64,000 bases of DNA from positions 114,165-178,164 of IMG/VR virus record IMGVR_UViG_3300023199_000051; one strand, written 5' to 3'. The notes beneath the pieces were generated by a model. It saw nothing but the letters and a program-made list of their open reading frames with translations, did no database searches and had not been told where the DNA came from. A program made the translations under genes and the position numbers. This stretch comes from a virus. Each line of letters starts with the position of its first letter. The stretch's first letter is position 1. Shown here piece after piece: positions 42,433 to 50,702 of this stretch.

Positions 42433-44362
42433 CAAGCTGATCGAGCGATCGCGTCATACCCAGGTGCTCCCAGGATACGCCAAGTCCGAGTTCTCTGTTG
42501 TGCTGCACGTCGGGAAGGATGGCACCTTCAAGGGCATCGAGGTGCTCGATGAGCCTCGCACCGAGATCGTGCCCACCAATCCGGTCAGGACAAGCTCTGT
42601 GGTGGCAATGACTGCCATCGACAACGCGCTGTACACCCTGGGGGCCGCGCCTCCTGGCCGGTCTGCCGAGTGGGTTGCGAAGCGCCACCAAGCGTACCTC
42701 GGCATGCTGAGCAAGATCGACCACCCTGCATGCAGGCTGATCGAGAAGGCACTGGCGCAGAGCCCAGCCGTGGTGGGGTGGGACAAGCAGGTGCCCACGC
42801 AGGCGCAGCTTGCCCAGGTCATGGAAGCTGATGAAGTACAGCGCACCGGGCCTGGCAAGAAGGCGCTGATCAAGCGTGGAAAACTGACGCCGAACAGCCA
42901 GGTGGTGGGCGCGCACAAGTGCGCCATCACCAGCGCAGCTCGCTACGTAGACGCAGCCTCTGTGCTGCATGTGTCGGGCCTCAGCGACAAGTCGATGATC
43001 CTGATTGACGTCGAGGGCCACGAGCAGTGGTGGTGCGATCCCGCTGTGGACGCGGTGCACACCAGGCGTCGGCTGGAGGCCAACAACCGAGAGGGGACAC
43101 CCCGCATGTGGCCGTGCTCCCTGTGCGGGGAGACGCGCACCATCACCCGGCTGTTCCGCTCCAGCCACGTCCTGAGCGGTGGCCTCATCAGCTTCAACGG
43201 AGCTGCGTGGAGTGGCTACAACCGCAAGCAGGGCCGCTGTGCACCTACGTGCATGGAGTGTGCAGAGCGCATCGGCATCGGCCTCGACGCCATCCTGCGC
43301 ACCCCAGGCACGCTCAAGTGGCTGGGTGGGGAGGAGGACTATCGGCTTGTGTGGTGGGCTGACGATCCCGGCAAGCCGGGCCCGTGGCCTGCGCTCAGCA
43401 AGGCGCTCGACATGGAGACGCCCGACGAGGATGCGGAGGAGCTGCTCAGTCAGATCACAGCCGGCCAGCTCATCAGCCTCACTCAGCAGGAGAAGCGTCT
43501 GTCGCTACGGCGTCACGTCCAGGTGGACCCCGAGGTGGTGCGGGAACGTGTCATGCGGTGGCGGCGCGTCCACCGCCGCTTCCTGGGGGAAGACCGGCAA
43601 GCATGGCCCGTGAGCACCGCTCATGCGTTGCGCTTCGATGGAGCCACGAGGCAGGCGAAGCTGTCGAACCGGAACCCCGGACTCCTGCGGCGCCAGGAGA
43701 TGATCTACCTGTACCTCCTCGGCGGACAGCCGTTCTGCCGACGAGAGACCAACTGGGCGCAAGCACTGTTGGACAGGCAGCACCCCGACGACCACCAGAA
43801 GACAACCAACCTGCGCCGGGCGGCGTTTCTGACGTTCGCCGGTGCTCCCTACCAGCAGGAGAAAGACATGGAGTTCGCAGTGACTGCGTACGACGACAAG
43901 GGACGTCCGATCAGGACGTGCCGAGCCCCGGAGGAAAGCAACCTCGACCTGGCCGAGCTGGCCGTGTTCTACCTCGGACGCGCCCTCGCTCGGGCAGCCG
44001 ACAACCAGACCAGTGGGGGTCGCTCCGTCCAGACGCGCGTCGACAGCACCTACAGCAACCTCGTGAAGCGGCGCCCCGGCGACGTCTACAGGATCATCAA
44101 GTCCAGCTACAGCCAGTACGAGTTCTTCAACGAGAAGACGCAGCGCCGGACGAAGGTCGACGACAAGGTGATGGAGGTACTGCTGAGCCGGACGGTGGAG
44201 TTCCAGCCGCTCAACGGCCTCCCTGCCCCCATGGATCCCCGCCAGTGCGTCATCTTCGACAAGGGCTACTACTTCCAGCGCTTCCTCCGGGATGCATACA
44301 TGGAGGTGTGTGCGCAGGAGGCTGCCGAGGAGGAGGCTGCCGAGGAGGTGGCTGCCAAGTAG
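42419..44362 (+). CDS. cas8c: Cas8c (Csd1), large subunit of the type I-C effector, 647 aa
   Basis: LLLDKLIERSRH at the start, CSLCGETRTITRLF and SGGLISFNGAAWSGYNRKQG (about 240-280) followed by WLGGEEDYRLVWWAD are diagnostic Csd1 elements; the SFN..A..SY..KQG block is the best. The protein should recognise the PAM and bind the non-target strand. A start overlapping cas5 by 14 bases indicates coupling. The C-terminus ends in Ala/Glu repeats (EAAEEEAAEEVAAK), not the usual ending. An internal Shine-Dalgarno and ATG give a probable Cas11c (listed separately). Confidence 0.9.
   Translation: MLLLDKLIERSRHTQVLPGYAKSEFSVVLHVGKDGTFKGIEVLDEPRTEIVPTNPVRTSSVVAMTAIDNALYTLGAAPPGRSAEWVAKRHQAYLGMLSKIDHPACRLIEKALAQSPAVVGWDKQVPTQAQLAQVMEADEVQRTGPGKKALIKRGKLTPNSQVVGAHKCAITSAARYVDAASVLHVSGLSDKSMILIDVEGHEQWWCDPAVDAVHTRRRLEANNREGTPRMWPCSLCGETRTITRLFRSSHVLSGGLISFNGAAWSGYNRKQGRCAPTCMECAERIGIGLDAILRTPGTLKWLGGEEDYRLVWWADDPGKPGPWPALSKALDMETPDEDAEELLSQITAGQLISLTQQEKRLSLRRHVQVDPEVVRERVMRWRRVHRRFLGEDRQAWPVSTAHALRFDGATRQAKLSNRNPGLLRRQEMIYLYLLGGQPFCRRETNWAQALLDRQHPDDHQKTTNLRRAAFLTFAGAPYQQEKDMEFAVTAYDDKGRPIRTCRAPEESNLDLAELAVFYLGRALARAADNQTSGGRSVQTRVDSTYSNLVKRRPGDVYRIIKSSYSQYEFFNEKTQRRTKVDDKVMEVLLSRTVEFQPLNGLPAPMDPRQCVIFDKGYYFQRFLRDAYMEVCAQEAAEEEAAEEVAAK
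43868..44362 (+). CDS. cas11c: Probable Cas11c from an internal start within cas8c, 164 aa
   Basis: An in-frame ATG at 43868 (codon 484 of cas8c) has GGAG six bases ahead, a good ribosome site inside a gene. The product (EFAVTAYDDKGRPIRTCRAPEES...) covers the helical C-terminal part. Type I-C systems are known to make their small subunit, Cas11, from such an internal start, typically with about 120-130 residues; here a C-terminal extension makes it longer. The site is seen; its use is inferred. Confidence 0.6.
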   Translation: MEFAVTAYDDKGRPIRTCRAPEESNLDLAELAVFYLGRALARAADNQTSGGRSVQTRVDSTYSNLVKRRPGDVYRIIKSSYSQYEFFNEKTQRRTKVDDKVMEVLLSRTVEFQPLNGLPAPMDPRQCVIFDKGYYFQRFLRDAYMEVCAQEAAEEEAAEEVAAK

Positions 44363-44374
44363 GCGTTCCTCCAC

Positions 44375-44427
44375 ACTCAACACCCTTCGACTCAACACCC
44401 TTCGACTCAACACCCTTCGACTCAACA
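44375..44427 (+). repeat. 15-bp tandem repeat between cas8c and cas7
   Basis: ACTCAACACCCTTCG is present three times in a row from 44375, with a partial fourth (ACTCAACA) running into the cas7 ribosome site GAGGACTGAACC. It might tune translation or arise by slippage. Confidence 0.9.
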
Positions 44428-44444
44428 ACCACGAGGACTGAACC

Positions 44445-45368
44445 ATGACCACCCCCCACACCCCCACCACCTTCGACCCCGACTATGGGCTCCCCTGCGA
44501 CCCCAGGCAGAGCATGACCATGGTCGTGCTGCTGAGCTGCTACCACGGCATCCTCAACATGCGCCCAGACGGCTCTGGAGAGCCCCGCATGGACCCTGAC
44601 GGGCACAGCACCGCGACCGGCGAGTGCATCAAGCGCATCTGGCGCGACGGCGTGAAGATCGCAGGCGGCCTCGACCTCCTCTACGAGCGCGACTGCGACA
44701 TCGGGGACCGCACGTCCCCCTACGTCATCAAGAAGGGCAAGGAGGCGGGCAAGCTCGACCTCGAACGGATGTGCGCGGACTTCTGGGATGCTCCCCTGGG
44801 CACCCCGGCCACGGCGGCGAAGAAGCAGGCCGCGCTCCGCAGCGCACTGACCGTGCAGCTCTCGCGCAGCGTCGACGAGGTGCTCCCCGACCTGGAGCAC
44901 TTCGCTGGGACCATCGGCAACACCAAGGAGCGGGACGGCGCAGGTGACAGCAAGGAGAGCTACCTCTCTCGCGCCTTCAACACGCGCTTCCGCGTGCCCT
45001 TCGCCACCTACGTCACGCCCGTGATCTACCACCCGATGCTCGGCGCGAAGTACGGGATCACGCCTCAGTGGTTCCAGTCGCTGTACACCGGCATGATTGA
45101 CGGTCCCGAACACATCCTGTCCACCCAGCGGTCGGACCTCCGCGTGGAGGGGGTGTACGTCTTCACCACGTCGAAGATGCGGGGCGGCGAGCGCAAGTGC
45201 GACACCGTCAGCCGCGTGAAGATCGCGTGCAAGGAGGGCGTCATCGGAGGGCGTGCCAAGCGCTTCAGCGACTACGAGATCACCGTCGACGACGACATGC
45301 CCCCCTGGATGCAGCTCTACAGCTACGTGCCCGCCCTGCAGCGCAGCGAGCAGGCCGCCGCCAAGTAG
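44445..45368 (+). CDS. cas7: Cas7c (Csd2), backbone subunit of the type I-C effector, 307 aa
   Basis: SGEPRMDPDGHSTATGECIKR (about 46-65) is the Cas7 start (normally [28 protein letters not shown]); the NGDPD loop is replaced by NMRPDGSGE. FNTRFRVPFATYVTPVIY, then the FTTSKMRGG region and CDTVSRVKIACKEGVI match the end of the family, including the DYxxxVDDDMPPWMQLYSY tail close to the usual finish. It would coat the spacer part of crRNA. ATG 44445 sits behind GAGGACTGAACC. This is a complete Cas7, so a full Cascade (Cas5-Cas8-Cas11-Cas7) can be built. Confidence 0.88.
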   Translation: MTTPHTPTTFDPDYGLPCDPRQSMTMVVLLSCYHGILNMRPDGSGEPRMDPDGHSTATGECIKRIWRDGVKIAGGLDLLYERDCDIGDRTSPYVIKKGKEAGKLDLERMCADFWDAPLGTPATAAKKQAALRSALTVQLSRSVDEVLPDLEHFAGTIGNTKERDGAGDSKESYLSRAFNTRFRVPFATYVTPVIYHPMLGAKYGITPQWFQSLYTGMIDGPEHILSTQRSDLRVEGVYVFTTSKMRGGERKCDTVSRVKIACKEGVIGGRAKRFSDYEITVDDDMPPWMQLYSYVPALQRSEQAAAK

Positions 45369-45397
45369 AACGCGCCCACACACACAAGGAGACCCCC

Positions 45398-47719
45398 ATG
45401 AAGTACAAGCCCCTCAGAGCGTGCCAACAGAGCGCGCTGGATTCCATGATGCCTCTCGACTGGCGCACCTTCGTCCTCGCCGCTCCAACCGGCAGCGGTA
45501 AGTCGTGGGTGATCGCGGGCCTCGCGTACCTCAACCTCAGGTGGCAGGGGAGACGTCCTGCCTGCTGGGGTGACGCCTCCGAGGTCAAGAAGGTCATCGT
45601 GGCCACTCCGATGCAGCACATCGAGAGCGGCTACGTAGACGAGGCGTGCTTCCATTACTCCGCGGAGGGGGTCCGCACGCCGCTGCGCGTCAAGGTGGCC
45701 GAGGACTTCTGGCTGCGCGTCCGGGAGATGAAGGGTGCGGCCGGGGACAACCTGCGCAAGCTCGTGTCCGGCGAGAAGGGCACGGGTGGGCGGGCCATCC
45801 TCACGTCACACCAGCTCCTTGTGAGCGTCTACAAGGACGGGGGGTTGCCGGCCGACATGAGCGACACGATCATCATCCTCGATGAGGGCCACCACCACGG
45901 GGAGTCTCCTACTGCGATCTACCGCGTGGTTCAGGAGATGAGGCGGCGAGGAGCCCGAAGCGTGCTGCCAACAGCGACCCCTCTCCGGTCTGATGGACAT
46001 GCGCTCCACGCAGTCAGTGATGGAGTGAAGTGGCACATCACAACCTACTCCTCACTCGCCAGGCGGAAAGAGGCCCCCTCCAAGCTGTGCCTGGACGTAG
46101 CCACCAGCAGTGCAGGGGGACGCGCACGCGACTACTTGCTGGGGCAGGACCTCGACCTCATCGTCGACAAGGCACTGGCCTACCGCGACGAGAGCGGTGC
46201 CCTCAGACCTGTACACATCCACCTGCCGCCGTCCGCCTACAAGGGCCAGGCATACGCCGTGGCCCAGCTGGTGATCGAGCGGCTTGTGGCCCGTGGTGTG
46301 CCTCGCAGCGTCATCCTCGACACGACCTCGACCGAAGACACATCGGAGGAAGTGTCGAAGAAGACGCAGCGCGTCCTCAAGGCGGAGAACGCGCGCATCA
46401 AGGAGGGAGGCTACGAAGCCGCCGCAATCCGGGTCGTCATTGACTGCAAGCGCTTCGGTGAAGGTGCCAACCTCCCGACGCTGTCGCATGTCATCCTCGT
46501 CGGCGTCACGCAGTCGCTGGCACATCTCATCCAGATCATCGGACGCAGCACGCGCTGCAAGCTCCCACCGGCTCTCGCAGGATACCCAGAGCAGTGGCAG
46601 GATGAAGTCCGCGTCACAGCGCTGGTGCCTCACCTTGACAGCCCGACTGCCATCGAGGACCACGCAGCGCGGATCGTCATGCTGTCCTGCCTCTTGGAGT
46701 GCTCGACAGCCGCCTACGACATCGAGTGCTTCTGGGCCCCCTACGCTCCTGGGATGCGCCTGCCGCCTCGCACGCCTATCACAAAGGGCGACGTATCTCA
46801 GCTGGCTCCGCTCTCCCCGGAGGAGCGGGTAGAAGGGGCCATGGTAGGCACGAAGGCCGCCGCACGGCTGTGGAAGCTGTATGGCCGCATGCCGACCATC
46901 GAAGAGCTGCTGCGGGAGGTCGGGATCATCCTGGGCGGCGAAGACCGGACGGTCCTGGAGACCATCCTTAGCCAGGCCGCCGAGGCAGATCCGGCAGTAG
47001 CTGCATCACTGGAAGAGGCCGCCGCCGATGTCTGCGACCGGCTTCAAGAAGCCTTCGACCAGGAAGACATCAAAGACAGGTCCGAGCTGACGGCCTGGTA
47101 CGAAGAGCACATGCACGACGCCCTCAAGCAGGTTGCCAAGAACCACGCCGATCTCACCTACCCTCACCATGTAGGAGATCGTCTGGTGGGACTCAGCAGC
47201 GTCCTGTCAGCAGACCGCATGGCCAAGATCGTCGCCGAGATGGAGACGGGCCGGGACGCAGCCTTCAACACGATGAGCCTCCCCGAGATCATCGAGAACA
47301 CCATCAACCCCTTCATAGCGAAGCACAAGAAGCTGCCGCAGCTCGACGATCCCATGTGGCTCGACTCCGCCTACCAGCACGACTACCAGATCATGCGTGC
47401 CGTCGATCGGCACCTGCGCAGGAAGGGCATCAGCTTGTCGCATGCAAACGCGCTACGGCAGTACCTCCACCAGGGTCCAGTCGACAAGGCCACCATGAGC
47501 CTCGTCCGGCAGGTCTTTGCGGGGCGGCGGCTTCCAATGTTCACCGTCGAGGATTGGAAGAAGCCCAGCCAGCTCGCAGCTGCAATGCAGACACCGCGGC
47601 TCAACTTGCAGCGGTACGGTGTCCGTGGCGAGAGCCTGCTGCACCTGACCATGTGCGCTCGCTACGGCTGGAGGGGCTTCGAGGGAGGTCAGTCGCTCCC
47701 CGAGGCCCTTGGCCTCTAG
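45398..47719 (+). CDS. SF2 DEAD/DEAH-type helicase of the cas operon, lacking an HD nuclease domain, 773 aa
   Basis: ATG 45398 has AAGGAGACCCCC ahead, 29 bases after cas7. The protein begins directly with the helicase: LRACQQSALDSM, Walker A FVLAAPTGSGKSW (about 25-37), motif II IIILDEGHHHGE (Asp about 162), motif III PTATPLRSD (about 190), motif V/VI KRFGEGANLPTLSHVI...IQIIGRSTRCKL (about 355-385). The last 350 residues are helical and unrecognised. In standard type I-C operons the helicase is Cas3 with an N-terminal HD nuclease of about 250 residues; none is present at either end here, and no other nuclease motif is seen. It occupies the Cas3 niche and may only unwind or remodel DNA. It ends just before leader 2. 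Confidence 0.85.
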   Translation: MKYKPLRACQQSALDSMMPLDWRTFVLAAPTGSGKSWVIAGLAYLNLRWQGRRPACWGDASEVKKVIVATPMQHIESGYVDEACFHYSAEGVRTPLRVKVAEDFWLRVREMKGAAGDNLRKLVSGEKGTGGRAILTSHQLLVSVYKDGGLPADMSDTIIILDEGHHHGESPTAIYRVVQEMRRRGARSVLPTATPLRSDGHALHAVSDGVKWHITTYSSLARRKEAPSKLCLDVATSSAGGRARDYLLGQDLDLIVDKALAYRDESGALRPVHIHLPPSAYKGQAYAVAQLVIERLVARGVPRSVILDTTSTEDTSEEVSKKTQRVLKAENARIKEGGYEAAAIRVVIDCKRFGEGANLPTLSHVILVGVTQSLAHLIQIIGRSTRCKLPPALAGYPEQWQDEVRVTALVPHLDSPTAIEDHAARIVMLSCLLECSTAAYDIECFWAPYAPGMRLPPRTPITKGDVSQLAPLSPEERVEGAMVGTKAAARLWKLYGRMPTIEELLREVGIILGGEDRTVLETILSQAAEADPAVAASLEEAAADVCDRLQEAFDQEDIKDRSELTAWYEEHMHDALKQVAKNHADLTYPHHVGDRLVGLSSVLSADRMAKIVAEMETGRDAAFNTMSLPEIIENTINPFIAKHKKLPQLDDPMWLDSAYQHDYQIMRAVDRHLRRKGISLSHANALRQYLHQGPVDKATMSLVRQVFAGRRLPMFTVEDWKKPSQLAAAMQTPRLNLQRYGVRGESLLHLTMCARYGWRGFEGGQSLPEALGL

Positions 47720-47729
47720 TTTCATGCTG

Positions 47730-47908
47730 CGAGCGGTCCAGTGCTGCACTACAGCACGGTCACCGCTCGCAGTGACCTTTGATCCTTGAAAACCAGCGAG
47801 GGCTGCTGGCCAAGCAGCTCCGTGAAGTACCTTCTCACTGCATCGCAGAGGGGACCGCTCGCACAGCTACCCGGAGCCCCGCTCTGTGTGCGAATCGTGA
47901 GTAGGGAG
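47730..47908 (+). promoter_or_regulatory. CRISPR leader 2
   Basis: It starts 11 bases after the helicase stop. The long hairpin (CGAGCGGT 47730 with ACCGCTCG 47762) and the following CTTGATCCTTGAAAACC-like segment match leader 1, 67 of 70 bases. The last 54 bases (47855-47908) are identical to leader 1. No TGTRG-N9-CTACA site precedes it, so array 2 may be read from the cas operon. Confidence 0.75.
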
Positions 47909-49149
47909 GTCGCAGCGGTCTGCTGACTGCTGCGTGTGTTGGAGCGTGGTGCGGGTGGCGCCGGTGTCCAGCCTCCGACCCTGTCGCAGCGGTCTGCTGA
48001 CTGCTGCGTGTGTTGGAGCAAAGGTCGCCGTTGCAGAACGGTACGTGGCCCAGCGTCGCAGCGGTCTGCTGACTGCTGCGTGTGTTGGAGCGAAGAGGGC
48101 GGCCGGACAGCGCCCACACCCGAGTTGTCGCAGCGGTCTGCTGACTGCTGCGTGTGTTGGAGCGAGACCACCGGCAACACCTCGGGTCTCATCCGCCACT
48201 GGTCGCAGCGGTCTGCTGACTGCTGCGTGTGTTGGAGCCCTCGCGTGGTCGGTATGGTCGAGCATGCCCACCGAAGTCGCAGCGGTCTGCTGACTGCTGC
48301 GTGTGTTGGAGCGCGATCTGCGCGGCACCGGACACGTGCAGGTCTAGCGGTCGCAGCGGTCTGCTGACTGCTGCGTGTGTTGGAGCGAGTGCACGTTCCA
48401 GGTCCTCGACCAGGACCAGGCGGTCGCAGCGGTCTGCTGACTGCTGCGTGTGTTGGAGCCCCAAGAAGAGGGTGGTGGTCAACCTCGCCCCGGCCGGTCG
48501 CAGCGGTCTGCTGACTGCTGCGTGTGTTGGAGAGAGGCGTGTGTTGGAGCCGCTGCCGCTCAGCACCCGGAACATCGGTCGCAGCGGTCCGAGGGCTGCT
48601 GCGTGTGTTGGAGCGTGCCAGAGATCCGGCTCGTCTCTGGGTGCTCCAACACAGCCGCAGCGGTCTGCTGACTGCTGCGTGTGTTGGAGAGAGGCGTGTG
48701 TTGAAGCACCACATTGGTGGGCTCCGCCCCCTCCGCCCCCTTCTGTCGCAGCGGTCCGAGGGCTGCTGCGTGTGTTGAAGCGACGGGACCGGGCGGCACA
48801 GGCCAGCATCCTTCCGAGGTCGCAGTGGTCCGAGGGCTGCTGCGTGTGTTGAAGCTCGATCGGCGAACTCGACCGGGTGATGGGTCGACTGAGTCGCAGT
48901 GGTCCGGGGGCTACTGCGTGTGTTGGAGGGGCGTCTACCACGGCACCGTGCACCACGTGGTCATGGCGCAGCGGTTGAGAGACCGCTGCGTGTGTTGGAG
49001 GAAAGGGGCCCGGGGAAGGGTCATACCGTCCGTCATGGGCGCAGCGGTTAGCTGACCGCTGCGTGTGCCGAAGGCGTGTGTTGAAGGTCGATCATGTGGA
49101 GGCCGTGCTGGCGGTCGCAGCGGTTCGATGATCGCTGCTTGTGTTGGAG
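47909..49149 (+). CRISPR. CRISPR array 2: 17 repeats of 36 nt, 16 spacers
   Basis: Repeats start at 47909, 47983, 48055, 48127, 48202, 48276, 48350, 48423, 48497, 48578, 48654, 48745, 48819, 48893, 48965, 49038 and 49114. The first eight are nearly identical, and each is followed by C. Copies become divergent toward the right end, as expected for old, leader-distal repeats. The divergent copies keep the 10-bp stem by paired changes (for example CGCAGTGGTC with GGCTACTGCG at 48893). Extra copies of the repeat end occur after the repeats at 48497, 48654 and 49038, and a lone one (GCGTGTGTCGAAG) near 49172. Spacers are mostly 35-38 bases. No long open frame here is a real gene. Confidence 0.95.
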
Positions 49150-49257
49150 GGTGGGTGGAAGGCTGGAAGGGAGGCGTGTGTCGAAGGATCGGGATGCGAG
49201 TCGTGAGCGCAGCAGCCGCGGTGCGGGGGCACTGACACCACCCGCGCATGTATAGCA

Positions 49258-49328
49258 TTGCAGGAAAATGCAGGTTGAAACTGCGTTTTCAGTCGGTGAT
49301 GGCATGGTGTAGTACAATAGGCTACATT
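49258..49328 (+). promoter_or_regulatory. Composite promoter: TGCAG-GAAAA box plus TGTAG-N9-CTACA site
   Basis: TTGCAGGAAAA begins at 49258, GCAG...CTGC forms an inverted pair inside it, and TGTAG (49308) - nine bases - CTACATT (49322-49328) is the best copy of the motif. The GAAAA-to-AGGCTACA spacing is 55. The next start codon is 50 bases downstream. The remaining gap between array 2 and this promoter (49150-49257) shows only repeat debris. Confidence 0.65.
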
Positions 49329-49377
49329 ATGTGTGTCGAAGAAAGAAACATCCCCTCCCCCAACAGGATCACCACAC

Positions 49378-50328
49378 ATGGGCGTCTACACCTACACCAT
49401 CAGGACCGACAAGCCGGCTATGACCGTCAACGGAGAGTACATCTACCGCCTGGAGTACGCCGAGCTGACCCGCGACGGCAAGCACTCCGACCGGGCTATC
49501 GAGAAGGCGGACCAGTCTTGGAAGCAGCGCGGGTACCCCGTGGTGCTCTGTGCCATGACCGATGACAAGGGGCGCACCTTGGACGGCGAGGAGATCCGAC
49601 GTGTCAACACCGCTGACACCGTCCACTGGTACGACTGCGACCCGATGCCGGGCGAGCTGGCCGGCTACTGCCACAACAGCAAGATCGTCAAGCCGGCTGC
49701 CTACCTCCGTTTGCTCTGCCGCAGGGGGCCTGGAGGTAGCATCGAGGGCAAGCTGCGTCAGTACCTCGGCGATGCCCTCGCCGATCACTTCCGTTCGGCA
49801 CGGCATACCCTCGCTGACGTGGCCAACACGGGCGCAATCCTTGAGAGTGAGGCGCTGCGTCTCACCGAGATCATGGGCGGCTGCGATCGGCTCCGCGACT
49901 ACCTCACCGACAAGGGGCGTCCCTGGGTCAATGGCAACACCGGCTGCGTCCAGCTCGACAACATGCCGGCCGACGACCGCCGCGCCTACGACCGCGCCGC
50001 GCGGGCCCGCAAACTGGCCGATCGTCTGTGGCGCCTTGTGCCCGCCGACCGCCGCCGCGTGGCACCGTCGCTCGCGATCGAGACCAAACGTCTGCGCGAG
50101 GAGCATGGCGTCACCCGCGCCGACGGCAACAAGCACCGCGCGGTGCGGCGGGGGGACCGTGTCCTGTCCGCAGCCGGCACGCCGGGCACCTTCGTAGGCA
50201 CGACCGGCCCGGTGGTCGTCATCACCTGGGACGGCAATGGCGACAAGGCGCTCGCCTTCGACGCCCGGTTCCCGCTCGCTACGCTCTGGCCGTTCCGAAA
50301 CTTCGATTCCAAGCGGAAGGTGGCCTGA
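49378..50328 (+). CDS. Hypothetical protein, 316 aa
   Basis: ATG 49378 follows AACAGGATCACCACAC; upstream in-frame codons would run into the promoter. The protein begins GVYTYTIRTDKPAMTVNGEY, with beta-rich text through residue 100, a helical middle and a basic region (RRVAPSLAIETKRLREEHG). The end (GDRVLSAAGTPGTFVGTTGPVVVITWDG) looks like a small SH3/KOW-like barrel. First gene of the early-type train after array 2. Family unknown. Confidence 0.65.
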   Translation: MGVYTYTIRTDKPAMTVNGEYIYRLEYAELTRDGKHSDRAIEKADQSWKQRGYPVVLCAMTDDKGRTLDGEEIRRVNTADTVHWYDCDPMPGELAGYCHNSKIVKPAAYLRLLCRRGPGGSIEGKLRQYLGDALADHFRSARHTLADVANTGAILESEALRLTEIMGGCDRLRDYLTDKGRPWVNGNTGCVQLDNMPADDRRAYDRAARARKLADRLWRLVPADRRRVAPSLAIETKRLREEHGVTRADGNKHRAVRRGDRVLSAAGTPGTFVGTTGPVVVITWDGNGDKALAFDARFPLATLWPFRNFDSKRKVA

Positions 50329-50699
50329 TGCCCACCTGCGTCTCGTTCGACATCACCGCTGGCTACGCTTCGCTCCTTGCGCGGCTCGACCGTGCCAACG
50401 ACTGCCCCCGCTATGCGTTCCCGGCGCTAATCAAGGCTGCGGCCGAGCAGGCCGAGGTGCTGGAAGCAGCGATCGAGGCCCACGACCCGGACTCCCTCGT
50501 CACGGTGGATACTCTGTTGTGTCAGCACTCCGCTACGCCACGGCAAGTCATGGCCGTCGCCGCCCTATCCCGTCTGGAGCCCGTTGCCGCCGACGTGTTC
50601 GCCGTAGCGCTCCGTGTGCTGCCACAGGATGTGCGCATGGCCGCCGCCCACCACCTATCCGTAGCACTCCGTGTGCTGCGTCATCTGCCGCTGGAGTAG
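50328..50699 (+). CDS. Hypothetical helical protein, 123 aa
   Basis: TGATG overlap with the previous gene gives ATG 50328. The product is Ala/Leu/Val-rich and helical (YAFPALIKAAAEQAEVLEAAIEAHD) with a short internal repeat, VALRVLPQD and VALRVLRHL, near the end. No domain recognised. Confidence 0.6.
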   Translation: MPTCVSFDITAGYASLLARLDRANDCPRYAFPALIKAAAEQAEVLEAAIEAHDPDSLVTVDTLLCQHSATPRQVMAVAALSRLEPVAADVFAVALRVLPQDVRMAAAHHLSVALRVLRHLPLE

Positions 50700-50702
50700 C
50701 CC

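Noticed and set aside
45398-47719. Calling the helicase Cas3
   Set aside because: No HD domain before or after the helicase and the motif spacing starts at residue 25; position alone does not justify the name.
47749-48956. Long minus-strand ORFs (over 250 aa) across array 2
   Set aside because: Same reason: repeat-derived peptide text over leader and repeats, no ribosome site, no protein-like variation.
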